Source of the DNA: Planoprotostelium fungivorum
Taxonomy: Eukaryota > Evosea > Variosea > Cavosteliida > Cavosteliaceae
Assembly (NCBI GenBank): GCA_003024175.1
Contig: MDYQ01000069.1
Coordinates: 62,001-126,000, forward strand
Length of the DNA stretch: 64,000 bases
Direction: 5' to 3'
The position numbers and the translations under genes were made by a program. How positions within the stretch are numbered: position 1 is the first letter of the stretch; the number at the start of each line of letters is the position of its first letter. Positions 36,050 through 47,008 of the stretch are shown one piece after another. Under the pieces are notes generated by a model. That model did not search any database and had not been told where the DNA came from. It saw only the letters and a program-made list of their open reading frames with translations.

Positions 36050-36574
36050 TTATTTCTTCGTCTCAGGGTCAAAGGCAAAGTCCTCCAGCTCCTTCCCAGC
36101 GTTGGGTGATCCCAAATCAACATTCTTCATCCCTTTTTCCTCGTCACTGTGTCGATCATCGAGGTTGCCGATGATGTACTCTTCATCAAAGAGAGCGAGC
36201 TGTCTAAAGTCAGTCCCTCTCGTCCTCTATATCCTCCTCACCCGGTGCCGCCTTGTTTGAAGAGCCTTTAGAGGATCCTCCCTCGCTCGTGTCGCTGTTC
36301 GAGTCCTCTTGGGAGGTGCCCGGGCAATCCTTCTCCTTGGATATTTGTCTACGCCGCCGCGGCAGCCGTTACCGGCTTCGAGACGGTAGCTGTGGGGGGG
36401 TGAGTGGCAGGTTGTAGATGGAGGCTCACCCCTGGGTAACGTTGTATTTCCTACCGGGCTTGCACCACAGGGGGGGATCGAATAGCTTGACTGTGTCATC
36501 ACGATCACACAGGAGCTGGTGGTTGGCACTATCCCATCTCGGTTTGTGGCCACAAACAGCTCCACCAATGTCAT
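36050..36574 (-). CDS. Unidentified small protein
   Basis: A short gene between the kelch-RasGEF stop and the DnaJ-finger region. The last exon is the clearest: LALFDEEYIIGNLDDRHSDE through KELEDFAFDPETKK, stop at 36050. Upstream, one frame reads GGAVCGHKPRWDSANHQLLC with a DTVKLFDPPLWCKPGRK continuation, another begins with an ATG at 36574 (MTLVELFVATNRDG). I could not decide between them, nor join them to the acidic tail without ambiguity. The stop codon overlaps a polyadenylation signal (AATAAA on the minus strand at 36049-36054). The product is unknown; possible zinc-binding Cys/His residues are too few to name a domain. Confidence 0.35.
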
Positions 36575-36656
36575 CTCTAATCAGAAGGCAGTGAGATGTG
36601 ATGTGATTAGAGACTTCTCATCTAGACATCATCTCTCAGCCCAGCTCGAAACCATT

Positions 36657-39600
36657 TTATATCATGAACATTCCAGGGGATACGGAGTGTCTTCTCGGTT
36701 CCGCTCTGTGTCCCATCTCCAGCAGATCATCATCCGTCATCCTCTTTGGAAGGTTGAGGAGGATTCTCATGATCTGCGTCACGGGCTGCAAGTTGTAATG
36801 CCTCGCTTGGATGGCCTGTAAGAGTCCGACCGATTCATAGATGAGCCTGCACTTGCTGAAGTTGACCAAGTTGTTCACGTCATCCGGTTGTGATTCTTCC
36901 ACCGAACTGATCTCACTGAGGACGTGATCGCTATAGAGGGTGTCAGTGTCGTCGCCGATGATGATGTTCGTGATGATGATGGAGATGATCTCACAAGTTG
37001 GGTAGACGGACCGATTCTGACGGGTTGTAGTGCTTGAACCCGTTTTCCCGCCCCATGGAGTGGATCTGTACGTCTAATTCCGCTCTAGCTTTAGGAGTTA
37101 ACTGTGGCGTGTCATGACATCATCTCCCTCTATCTCTCACGTCTGCTATCGTCTGTGTCAGGCTCGTCACACTCTCGTGACTCAGCCCCCTGACTACCGC
37201 AAAGTGCGTATGGAAATTTCTCAACCGGTGAAGATTCTACCAAAATTCTCAGAATCTTCCGCGAATCTTCCATCTACAATCACCTCGGCCATCTTGACGA
37301 AACGTTCGATGGTTCTCCCCCTCTGTCTCTTCGTATCGCCCGACACGATAGACAGGGATACCCACGAGGTGATGTCTTTCGACCTCTGACACAGTTGTGT
37401 CACGTGTGGCGACAGATGGCTCTGGTCGCTGTCCAGCCACTTCTTCCTGTACAATTCGGAAGGCTGCGAATACGTCAGTGGGTCGGTACGTAACGTGAAA
37501 TTTCACCTGGATCTGAGCGAAAATGGAGAAATCGATGATGGTGAGTTGTCTCGCCAGCTCGAGTTCGTCCGTGCTGTTGATGTTGAATTCAGGAGTGAAG
37601 ATTAAATTGTTCTTCGGCAGCCTGACCTCCGGTGGTGTGATACCTCTCGCTACCATCTCTTCCTCGGTATTTCTCTGACATTTCGTCATTCTGAGACGTA
37701 ACGTACGTGTCTCACCTTCTTCAGGAGGAGATTCAAAGATGTCTTCAGTTGTTTGACGACACCGACGTTGCCATCTCTAGATAGGGGACCCTCTATGAAT
37801 GATCTCAATCTCGCATTCAGTGCTTCGTTTTTGAAATCCCAGCCGAATTTCTCCACCCACAGCTGCAGGACTGATGCGGTCAGTACGTACAGTGATGACG
37901 TCATCACCTTGGCAGACTCTAATTTTAGTTCCCGGGAGGTGCTCCCACTGATCATCATCCAGTAGCTCCTCTTTCACGTCGTATCTGGTCACGTGATCAG
38001 AAATATCGCCGAAAATTCTCACACCTTTCGATCAACTTTTCCAAGAGGGTGGCGGGAGAGGTGAAGCGAGTGAAAACGCTGAGGAACATTCGACTGAATT
38101 CCATGTCTGTTGCTTACGTCATCATACGTCATTACACGTCATCACAGATAAGATTTTCAAAAAACTCACCGATGTGTGGGTCTATCGTCTGTGTCGTGAG
38201 ATCTACAACGAGTTTGTTGAGAGTGCCCAGGCGAATTAAACCCGGCTTGCCCTCGGGAGTCTACAACGCGTCAGTTTCATTCGAGTGAAACCCCCACCTT
38301 CTCCCTCTGGATGTACATCGGTTCGTCGGGTTCGTCCCAACTGCTCTGGATTTGCTCCACTGTTACAAATTTGAATTTCAAAAAGCGAGCCGAAATTCAC
38401 CTTCTTCGTTGTGCCTCAGATGATCGATGTCAGATATCTCCGGATCCACGTCGTAATCTTGCAGGGCTGTACGACTTCAGTTCTCCGCGAAATTTCATCT
38501 TACGTACCCTGAGGTAAGTTGGTGCTAAAAATAGAATCTCTTCCCTTCATCGATCGATGGGCGATTCTCAATAGATTCGTCAGCCTCGGCTCCTTATCAT
38601 TCCTCTCCACCACTGTACATTTCAGCGACATTCCATCGAAATTTCACTCACATCTCACGGACGACTCCTCTTGTATCATCTTGACGACGGATTCCATCTT
38701 TACGCTCTTCAGATACTCCATCACGACTTGTAATATCTACGTGACGTCATCACACGTCATCACACGTCATCACTCACCTCGCGTGACGATAAGACTTCCT
38801 TGTTCTCAGTTCTGGAGGCCACGGCGAATGTTCCAAAGCTTTTCTTCCGGTTGAGGCATCTCATCCTCTCGGTCACGGCCAACAGTTGTGGGTGTCTCTT
38901 CATCGCCGCACCCTCCCACATGTTCTTCGGTAGGGCGTTCACCTTTGATATTTCTGAACGAGTCAGGCGTTGTAGATGGACAATAAAATAGAATAAATAC
39001 CATCCATTTCGATCTCTTCCTCGTAATCGATGTTTCCGAGACATAAATAAGACAGGCCGTTGACGGTCGCTGGGGGATCACCATCTACAACTCCACCGAA
39101 GAAGAACACATTTCCATTTCGAGACACGGCTGACATGTACAGAAGACCTTCGTCCGTCTTCGTGTCGATCTTGTACCACCTCCTGAACACTGAAGCCACG
39201 TCAGTGTTGTGAAAATTCGATGAAAACTCACTGAAATCGAATTCGAAGACTTCGATGGTCTTCGCGTCGGCCTCGTCGGTCTTTCCACCGCAGAGGTAGA
39301 TGTTCTCTCCCACTACAACGCTCACGTGATTCGTTCTGGGGCCGGGAGTGAGGGAGTTGTTGATCTGTACCCAACTTCGGCTGACTGTGATGACGTCATC
39401 ACCATGATGTGATCATGATGTGATCATGATGATGATGCGATCACGATGATGTCACGAAGACGTGATGATGGAGGATGCGAAGAGGATATCGTGTGGATGA
39501 CGTACCGAATTTGAATTCCCAGAAATCTCCCAATTTGGTAGCACCGTCTTTCCCGCCAAAAATGTACATACTGTCACCGATGACAACGGCTGAATGGAAG

Positions 39601-41506
39601 TGGCGAGCCGATATACTCTGATTTCCTAGATACTGGACTCTCGTCCATTTCTTCGCAACTGCAATCAGATCAGTTCATCATCATCATGATCATCGTCCAT
39701 GTGATCATCATCCAAATGGAAGGTCTGCGAAATCTCACCAAAATTGAACTGCCACATCTCGTTGGTGGACTCGTTCGGGTTCGTTGTAGAATAAGGCAAC
39801 AGGCCTCCGAAAATATACATACAATTGTCCCACAACACGGCAGAGTGGCCCGTACGCGGTCCCGGCCTCTCCACCACGTTGATCCCTCGATCTCTCTCCA
39901 GCGATCCTGATGACGTCATCATGACGTCATACGTCGAAATCTCGATGAAAACTCACGAGTCACGTGAAAATCCGCCGTCAGCATGCCCATGAACCCAGTG
40001 CTGGTAGTCGCCCCGATCGGAGAATTGTTCACCGTCACGGAATAATCCACCGGCCTCCACGTCTGTTCCTGGAACGCAAATTCCCACATCTACAACGCTC
40101 AACTCCTCGCGCTAAACCCTAAAACCCACCTCGTCGGTGAATTCTCCCTCTTGGTCTCCACCGAACACCCACATCGAGTCACCATAGACGACGGCAGTGT
40201 GTCCAAATCTCTCTTTTGGTTTCACTGCAGAAGCTTTGACTGGATCAGACCACGTCCGGGTGGCTGATGAGGTCAGCGCGTTGTAGACGGTGAAAAGTCA
40301 CCGAAATGGAAGGCCTTGATGTCGTCCCAGCGCACGGCGGGAGCGATGCGAATGCCACCAAAGACAAACATGAAGTCCTCCCAGATCACGGCGGAGTGCA
40401 TCATGCGAGCGTTGACGACGTCTCCTGTCGTGTGGATTCGAGGACGATAAGCTTTGTAGAGTCATCTACGTGATGGAAAACGTTCGATTCGGAGATGATA
40501 TGATATGATGGATCGTCTCGATGTGATGGAAAGATGAGGCTTTACCTGCGTGTTTCGTCTGTGACTTCCACTGGTCGTTGGTTGAGTGCCTTCGGAAGGT
40601 TTCCCTCCTGGCAATGTGGTCTGCTGTCACGTCATCGGACGATGCGGATTGGTAGATGGGAGAGGATCCAGCTGAATCTTGACTCTGAATGGTTTCAGAA
40701 CATGATATGGGTGAGCCATTCAATCGATCACCTCTGAACCGTATCCGCCCCATAACTCGCCGGTACTGGGTGCTCGAGATGGAGGTGTACTAAGGTCTAG
40801 GTCGCGCGGGTGAGAATCCAATACATTTTCGATTGAAAGTCTCACTGTCTGGGGATCGGACGCCATCGGTGCTTGATGCCAGAGAACTATTACCCCACGA
40901 GAGTTTCGGCATGTATTTTGGAATGCTGTCCATAGAGGATGCCGAATCCAAGTTTGGCTCACTATCATTACTGGCACTCGACTGATTGGAACTTATAGAC
41001 GTCTTTCTCTTCGAGGGACTCTCGTTGCTTAACCGCGTCAGTCAGACACATGAGAATCGATAATCATCAGTGAATCCTTCACGGTTTCGACGGACGATAC
41101 AAGTTCTATAGACATACATACCCCTCCATCGATGGACTCGCTTCCATCACAGAGAATCTCCCAGACCTCCTTCTTCCTGGCTTCGTTGCTGGAACGAAGG
41201 TATTCGTCCTTCCTGGGCTCTGATTCACACCCGTCGAGGGTTGTCCCTCCATATCGTTCGTGCTCTGAGATGAAGCCTTCGTTCGAAGATGACAGTTGTC
41301 AATGCGAAATACGAAGGCACACAACACGACCGCGACCCGCTAATCCGGATGGAGGCGTCTCTACCGTGAGCCGAGAGGCAGATGGGAGTGGTTGTGGGCT
41401 GTGTTTCGTCTTCGTCTCTCGATGGCGATTTATAATCTTTTGTTATGGAGGAGAGAAGAGAAGATGGTGCCTGGACCCTGTAAGAGTGGGTGAGGATGCG
41501 AGACAT
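36657..41506 (-). CDS. Kelch-LisH-RasGEF protein
   Basis: Large multidomain Ras exchange factor. The start at 41506 (MSRILTHSYRVQAPSS) opens a Ser/Arg-rich low-complexity region. At least six kelch repeats follow (for example GHSAVLWDNCMYIFGGLLPY near 39830, AVVYGDSMWVFGGDQEGEF near 40170, VSVVVGENIYLCGGKTDEAD near 39290), predicted to form a beta-propeller. Next comes a LisH-like helix pair (VMEYLKSVKMESVVKMIQEE, about 38680-38720), the RasGEF N-terminal module (LIRLGTLNKLVVDLTTQ; ATLLEKLIERY) and the Cdc25 catalytic domain (STDELELARQLTIIDFSIF about 37550, ITSWVSLSIVSGDTKRQR about 37350, NNLVNFSKCRLIYESVGLLQ about 36860). It stops at 36657, right after the catalytic domain. Dictyostelids also have kelch- and LisH-bearing RasGEFs. 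Together with the DEP RasGEF at 4068 this gives two differently wired Ras activators in one window. Confidence 0.88.
37892..37907. repeat. 16-bp perfect palindrome, class C (identical to 39387 copy)
   Basis: GTGATGACGTCATCAC lies in an intron of the kelch-RasGEF. Confidence 0.8.
38275..38290. repeat. Class B palindrome, one mismatch
   Basis: TTTCATTCGAGTGAAA lies in a kelch-RasGEF intron that also contains a CTACAACG word a few bases away (38270). Confidence 0.6.
39387..39402. repeat. 16-bp perfect palindrome, class C (identical to 37892 copy)
   Basis: GTGATGACGTCATCAC lies in another intron of the same kelch-RasGEF gene, followed by ATGATGTGATC-type simple sequence. Confidence 0.8.
39908..39921. 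repeat. 14-bp palindrome, class C
   Basis: TGATGACGTCATCA in a kelch-RasGEF intron, followed by a further TGACGTCA. Confidence 0.75.
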
Positions 41507-41647
41507 GGCTGAGTATGGGTCGCTGCGACTATTTCAAAATGTGGCTTCTGATCCATTTGCATTGTGTTGGAGGGAGGATTGTAAGAGGTTCGATATTCAT
41601 AATCCGTTGTACTTTATAGGACACTTTGGCACGGAACTATCTGGCCA

Positions 41648-41964
41648 TTAAGACATAATCCTGACCTCCTGGTCTGCTTCGATGTAGTTCACGTAAGCGT
41701 GCTTTGACAGAGTCGCATGCAACTCAGGGGTAAGATCGGCAGCAAATGCCTTCATCAGAGTATCATATCTGTGGGTCACTTTTCCTCCTGAGAAGTTGTT
41801 CAATTGGAGTCAAGTGATGATAGGATCTTCCTTTACCTTCGTTGTTCACGTGATTCACGAGTTCATCGACCGCTCCTGCGGGGGAATCGTCTTTCAAAGA
41901 CACGATGTATTCTGTCACCGATCAACTTCTTCACGTGGGCAATCGATGAGGTCTCACTGGTCAT
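41648..41964 (-). CDS. Stand-alone inhibitor I9 (subtilisin propeptide-like) protein
   Basis: A 73-residue protein made of three exons, each too short to stand out as an open frame. ATG ACC A is joined across a 46-base intron (41912-41957) to AA TAC, giving MTKYIVSLKDDSPAGAVDEL; a second intron (41788-41836) joins NHVNNEG to GKVTHRYDTLMKAFAADLTP. The end is NYIEADQEVRIMS before TAA at 41648. Both junctions have GT-AG ends and keep phase. The sequence is the I9 domain that forms the propeptide of subtilisin-like proteases and, alone, the fungal cytosolic protease B inhibitor PBI2. It probably inhibits a vacuolar or secreted serine protease. No signal peptide is visible, consistent with a cytosolic inhibitor. 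Confidence 0.85.
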
Positions 41965-42675
41965 TCTCTCCTTGTCTTCGTTATGTAATGCAGATCGGGT
42001 CTATTTTCCATCTGTCATCTGTTTGTTCGTCAAAGGGAACGAAGAACCTGACAGCACTGCGAACAGAGTTGACCATCATCACAGGTCACTCCAAGAGGAT
42101 CCGCTCAACACGATCGAGGAGGCTTCCATCACCTCTCTTTCCCGCGAGAATGACTACCCCTCTGCGTAAGAGCTGTGCCATTTGCCAAAGGTGTGTGCCC
42201 ATTTTGATCATTCCTTTGAATGAGGCACCGTCGATTTAAGTCTCTGGATGCTTTTGTTTTGAAGGCGCAAACCAGAACAAATTCGTTTCCTCTCGTCTCA
42301 ACTTCACTGGAAACGAGGGAGTCAACGACAACGATGCAGCTCTATCGGGTCTCGCGAGCACAGGGAAGGGTTTGTTCCTCCTGACGGACAACCTTAGAGA
42401 CATATATGGTTTCTCCAGCAGCCTATGTCTATCCGTTTTTTTTGGGTTGACGTGCCTGACGTTGTTTTTGAGAAAGAATGTGTCTGAACCTGTCGAAAAT
42501 TAGCCTTACGCGGTTTTCTTTTCCTCCACGACACGTTAAGAGAGGTGCAGTATCTACGGTAGCAAACGCGAGCGTAGCTTTGGGATCATTCGTTCCCTGA
42601 AGCAGCCAGTGACGAAGTCCTTTCCACACACGAAGGCCGCGACGCTATCATAAAAGAGGAAACAACAAAGAGAAG
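41965..42675. other. Divergent intergenic region, I9 inhibitor / SAP protein
   Basis: Contains a run of nine T (about 42435) and several short open frames with no family resemblance. It presumably holds both promoters. CATAAA-type sequence about 25 bases before the SAP start is weakly TATA-like. Confidence 0.45.
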
Positions 42676-43590
42676 ATGATGATGGACGAGGCAACACAAG
42701 GCAGCGGTGTTTGGTCTTCAGACACAGAGGGGACCGTCAGCGACTCATACCCACCCAATGGTTCACCCCTGACAAAGACTTCACATCACTGTGATCCAAA
42801 TCGTCTCAACCTTCGTCAACTACGCGTGGAACTCAAGAGGATGGGTCTGTCACCCAGTGGACTGAAAGCTGAGCTCCGTCGAAGATTGAAGACGGCATGG
42901 GGTATGAACAACGAGTCCCCCGCAGTCAGCGACGATGAGACGGCGTCCAATATCCCAGCCAACCCCTCTGAGAAGTCTGGCGCCAAGGGAGAGGAAGCCT
43001 TGGAGGTCCATCCCAGAACCGAAGACGGGGATGCCTTTATGGGCCAAGAGGCAACCGATAAATTCACCATCAGAAAGAGAAAGAAGACGATGGACAAGGA
43101 GGCAGTGACACACAAGGATAATGTCGCAGAGAAGACACGAATGACGAGAAGAGGAGAGGGCCGCAAGAGGGTCAAGAGCCACGGATCCGACGAAGAGGAT
43201 GGAACATCTCAGGAGTCCTCCTCACGCTTCTTCGAATTTGCCGCCCTGGAGCTCCACCGCTTGAACCAACAGAGGTGACACCGTATGGAGACCATTACGT
43301 GTTTACTCATACTTCACAGATACTACGAGGAGAAGATCAAACAACTCCACGAACAGATCAGCGACTTACGCGAAGAGTTGAGACAGAGAGATCAGGTACG
43401 GCGACACCGATCATGTCTTCCATCTCGTCTAATCGAACGCCAGGTGGTCGATCTGTTGCAATCGTTAGAGAGGAGACCTCGAGCTCCCATGTCTTTCCCT
43501 CCCTGTGGCAACATCCTCCCCGCATTCGACCCTCTTCACTCCGCCATCATGGAACAGTGGACTCAGACGAGAACAGAGAGCTGCATCTAG
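42676..43590 (+). CDS. SAP-domain nuclear protein
   Basis: An N-terminal SAP motif (LNLRQLRVELKRMGLSPSGL followed by KAELRRRLKTAW, 42802-42900) is the helix-extended-loop-helix that binds A/T-rich or scaffold-attachment DNA. A long charged, disordered middle follows, with basic clusters that look like nuclear localisation signals (IRKRKK; GRKRVK). A coiled coil spans the first splice (FFEFAALELHRLNQQR to YYEEKIKQLHEQISDLREEL). The last exon reads VVDLLQSLERRPRAPMSF and ends TRTESCI before TAG at 43588. Introns at 43275-43320 and 43396-43443 have clean GT-AG ends. Three consecutive ATG codons open the frame at 42676, 42679 and 42682; the first is used here. The specific role is unknown; chromatin organisation or transcription control is the usual setting for SAP proteins. 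Confidence 0.8.
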
Positions 43591-44580
43591 AGGTCACATG
43601 CACTGTATTTTATATTCCCTGTACAGAACTAGATAAATGATTCGAAATGACACACATACGCTATCTTTCATAGTGTAGACGGTGCAGCTGTTGAAAGCGG
43701 TTGGTGTTCGTACATCGCGATGTGCTCAGATCGAGTACAAGAGAACATGAATGACATCAGGATGTTCGGATGACAATCGCATCTCTCTATGGAATAACCC
43801 ATGCGAGAAGGCGAGAACCTATGGACGTCTTAAGAGTGTGCGATCGATTCAACGGGCTCTCATGTAAATAGGAAGCGTACGGGTTCCTGTCCGTACGCAG
43901 GATGTAGGGAAGGATGTGTCGTTGTAATAAATACCATGGAGATAAAATCTCTTTCAGTCGCATGATCGATGGATGTAAGTAAGTAGGCAGTGGAAGAAGC
44001 ATCGACCAGAGAAGACAGGAAATTCCTTCTGCTCTAGCTCAAAGCATGAAGATCACGATAGAACATATGATTCGAGCGCCACTCGAAGAGGTATGGAAGA
44101 GACACCGATCAGACGGAGCGACACATGCGAAGGATTGTGAGAACAGATTTGGCATTCCAAACCAGCGAGAATATACACCTCATTATTTGAGCCAATTTGC
44201 AGGCGACAAATAACCAAGAAGCACCCAAGGAGCAGTAACTATCTATGATCGTCCTCGTGAGGGTGATGACAAAGCATCCACACAGACACAGTGGACTCAG
44301 CGTCTTTCAATCGACACCTGCAACGACCGTTCTATAAATATCGACCGAGAAGCATAAACGAATGGATAAGATATGGTCTATCGTCCTTCAACACGGTGAG
44401 CCCATGATCGTGAGAATGTGATGCCTTGAGACACACTGCACCACAGAGCTACACGATGGGCGTCACGAAATGCACAGATGAAGTAGATGATTCTCACCAT
44501 GTCCTCACGGAAGGAGGCTCTGTGGTCGTGTATATAAAATCGTCAAAGCGTAGATCACGTGACTACCTTACACACATAAG
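43591..44580. other. Intergenic region upstream of the ubiquitin-like gene
   Basis: About 990 bases without a convincing gene. One short frame from 44046 begins with sequence vaguely like the start of an SRPBCC fold (MIRAPLEEVWK) but then loses resemblance. The right end carries a TATA box. Confidence 0.45.
44531..44539 (+). promoter_or_regulatory. TATA box of the ubiquitin-like gene
   Basis: TATATAAAA starts 50 bases before the start codon at 44581, the clearest TATA box in the window for position and sequence. Confidence 0.6.
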
Positions 44581-45054
44581 ATGACATCCAACGAAGAACC
44601 ACCAAAGAGTCATTGGCCACCATTGAAACGTCCTCGCGAGGATGTTGTGGTGATTGGTGCACCAGCAGATGTTCCACTCCAGAGGAGCTCCCGCCATCCT
44701 CGATGCCAGACACCATCTTCACTCCGCAAGTCGAGTCGAACGACAGTAGCAGAGAAAGCATCATCCTCGGGGACGAAGACAAACCCACCCTCCACATCAA
44801 CAGATGATACTCGTTCGACTTTCGAGGTCCACTGCTACATCTTCTCAGGCCCTAATTACAAGGTCCGTGTGACGCCCAAGACGAGAGTGTATCAGATCAG
44901 ATCGACGATGAAGAGGGAGAGCGGAATGTCTCTTGAAGGCTATCTTATGAGATTGGATGGCGAACGCATTTGGAATGAGAGGGGCACGGTTGAGCAGTGT
45001 GGAATGGAAGAGGGGTCAATAATAGAAATTTCACCACCAGTAAGAGAATGTTGA
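44581..45054 (+). CDS. Ubiquitin-like (SUMO/Rad60-SLD type) protein, single exon
   Basis: Intronless, 157 residues. The first 80 residues are Ser/Pro/Thr-rich and disordered. The C-terminal part has a beta-grasp pattern like SUMO and Rad60 SUMO-like domains: FEVHCYIFSGPNYKVRV (strands 1-2), TRVYQIRSTMKRESGMS (helix), YLMRLDGERIWNERGTVE and the typical ending QCGMEEGSIIEI (compare L-G-M-E-D-G-D-x-I). It finishes PPVREC with no glycine-glycine, so it is not expected to be processed and conjugated like SUMO. It more likely acts as a fixed interaction module. Preceded by a good TATA box at 44531. The TBC1D22 gene starts 126 bases downstream on the same strand. Confidence 0.7.
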   Translation: MTSNEEPPKSHWPPLKRPREDVVVIGAPADVPLQRSSRHPRCQTPSSLRKSSRTTVAEKASSSGTKTNPPSTSTDDTRSTFEVHCYIFSGPNYKVRVTPKTRVYQIRSTMKRESGMSLEGYLMRLDGERIWNERGTVEQCGMEEGSIIEISPPVREC

Positions 45055-45180
45055 TGTGTCCACTCTTCTGTTCCATTCTTTCAAACATAGTCTTTGCGTA
45101 AGAATGTGTCCTAGTGTAGACGACCAGAAAAATCGACGGAAAAACTTTTGTTGCCACATTGGCTCTAAAACATCATCAAA

Positions 45181-47008
45181 ATGAATGGAGAGAAACCACC
45201 TTCCATGAAGAAGTCGTCGTCTTTCTGGAAACCTTCTCTGTCGAAGGTGAGATCGGATCTCACACATATCCAATACCGTCCTCTTTGAGCTCAATCATGC
45301 ACAGGTACCAGGTACTATCAAGACAATCACATCACCGGCTCATGGTACGAATAAACCTGTGAGTAGCGACATTCCATCACCAACTGCATCCCCCCAAACG
45401 GGCTCTCCACGTCTCCGACGCAGTGAGGAAGATGGTGATCTACGTTTACGCTGCAAAGAACTGACGTATCATGTTAGCACCAACACACGAAGAAGAGGAA
45501 GCCATTTCGACGACGAGCACACCATCTTCACCGCCAGATCTACGAGCGCAGAAGTTGAAGAGAGTTTTGCAAGAACCTATCGTCGATATGGGTGAGATAG
45601 TTGAATCTTGTGACATCACCATCTTTATCACCATCTCATTCGTTCGTATCCACATCTATTTTTTTGTCGGTGAACAGAGCGTGAACATTCTAAATCATCG
45701 ATGATTGTGACATTCCATTATCACCATTATGACCCTGACACAGCACAATTGAGAAAGCTATCGTGGCAAGGGATTCCTCCGGAGCTGAGAGCCAACACGT
45801 GGCGTCTACTCTTGGTGATGACTCATGCACATCATCGAAATGACATCATCAGGATTACCTTCCCGCCAACGCAGACCGAAGGAACCAAGTGCTCGATCGA
45901 AAGAGAGAAGAATATTCCGCGACGATTCCGAGATATTTCGACGTGGACGACACGCATCGTACTAACGAGGAGCAGACCATTTACAAACAAGTGAATTGCT
46001 GTTTCATTCGAATGAAATCTGACCGTTGTAGATACAACTCGACGTTCCAAGAACGCTTCCTACTATGACACTGTTTCAAAATCAAGACGTGCAGCAGGCC
46101 CTAGCGAGAGTCTTATACATATGGGGCATACGCCATCCGGCCAGTGGATACGTACAAGGTGAGTACGCAGTGTGTACGTACGTAACTTACGCGTCAGGGA
46201 TCAACGATCTCGCGACACCCTTCATCATCCTGTTCCTGCAGGAGAATATGAACAAAGAAATCAGACAGATCGATCCATCTACAATTCCATCGGAAGTCTT
46301 GACGCGAGTGAGAGAGATGTCTCGTTGTAGACGGTCGATTTATGGTGAACAGGTGGAGGCCGACACATATTGGTGCCTGACTAAATTATTGGACGGTATT
46401 CAAGACAATTACACCTTCGCTCAGCCAGGTATACAACGGTGAGACGCTCGTCTACAACTCGAAAGACTCATCAGACCAGCATGATGTTCAAACTCAGCGA
46501 GCTCGTCAAGCGGATCGACGGTAATCTATTTTTAGCTCATCTACAACGCTCACGTGATCTACAGCACCGCTGTACGACCACCTCAAGCAGCAAGAAGTCG
46601 ATTTCGCGCATTTTTCTTTCACTTGGATGAATTGTCTACTTTTAAGAGCTTTCCCCATGCACTTGTCGACACGCATCTGGGACACGTACCTGGCCGAAGT
46701 CGAACCCTTCAGGTACTCATCTACAACCCGCCACTCCTGACCCTCCCCCAGCATCCTCCACGTCTACGTCTGCGCGGCTTTCTTGTGTCACTTCTCCGCA
46801 GAATTGCGATCCAAAGACTTTCAAGATATGCTCATGTTCTTAAACAACCCACCCACACAGAGTTGGAACCTGCAACAGATAGACGTCTTACTGTCACAAG
46901 CGTGAGTGCACACACGCTTCCATCGTGGTTTTATAGAGCGTAACGTACGCCAGATACCTGTGGAAGTCACTCTACGAGAACTCACCGAAACATCTGAACC
47001 ACCGATAA
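45181..47008 (+). CDS. TBC1D22: TBC1D22-type Rab GTPase-activating protein
   Basis: RabGAP acting at Golgi-related membranes. The N-terminus (MNGEKPPSMKKSSSFWKPSL) is disordered and leads through EAISTTSTPSSPPDLRAQKL to the TBC domain. Domain blocks match TBC1D22 closely: LRKLSWQGIPPELRANTWRL (45752-45811), YIWGIRHPASGYVQG followed after an intron by INDLATPF, EADTYWCLTKLLDGIQDNYT then FAQPGIQR (about 46345-46440), RIDGN...HRHL and HVYVCAAFL. The arginine finger is expected in the IPxxxRxxxW block (PPELRANTW) and the glutamine finger in SGYVQG; both are visible. It ends SPKHLNHR before TAA at 47006. Around ten short introns; one contains the class B palindrome at 46002. AATAAA lies about 100 bases past the stop. 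Rab partner not determinable. Confidence 0.9.
46002..46017. repeat. 16-bp perfect palindrome, class B (copy 2)
   Basis: TTTCATTCGAATGAAA lies in an intron of TBC1D22; the intron ends CGTTGTAG, the class A half-site. Confidence 0.85.

Noticed and set aside
36050-36656. Extending the kelch-RasGEF into the acidic exon ending at 36050
   Set aside because: The RasGEF frame stops at 36657 just after the catalytic domain, as expected for the family, so the acidic exon is treated as a separate small gene.
44046-44251. Short plus-strand frame beginning MKITIEHMIRAPLEEVWK, like the start of an SRPBCC fold
   Set aside because: The resemblance ends after the first helix and no exon continues the fold.
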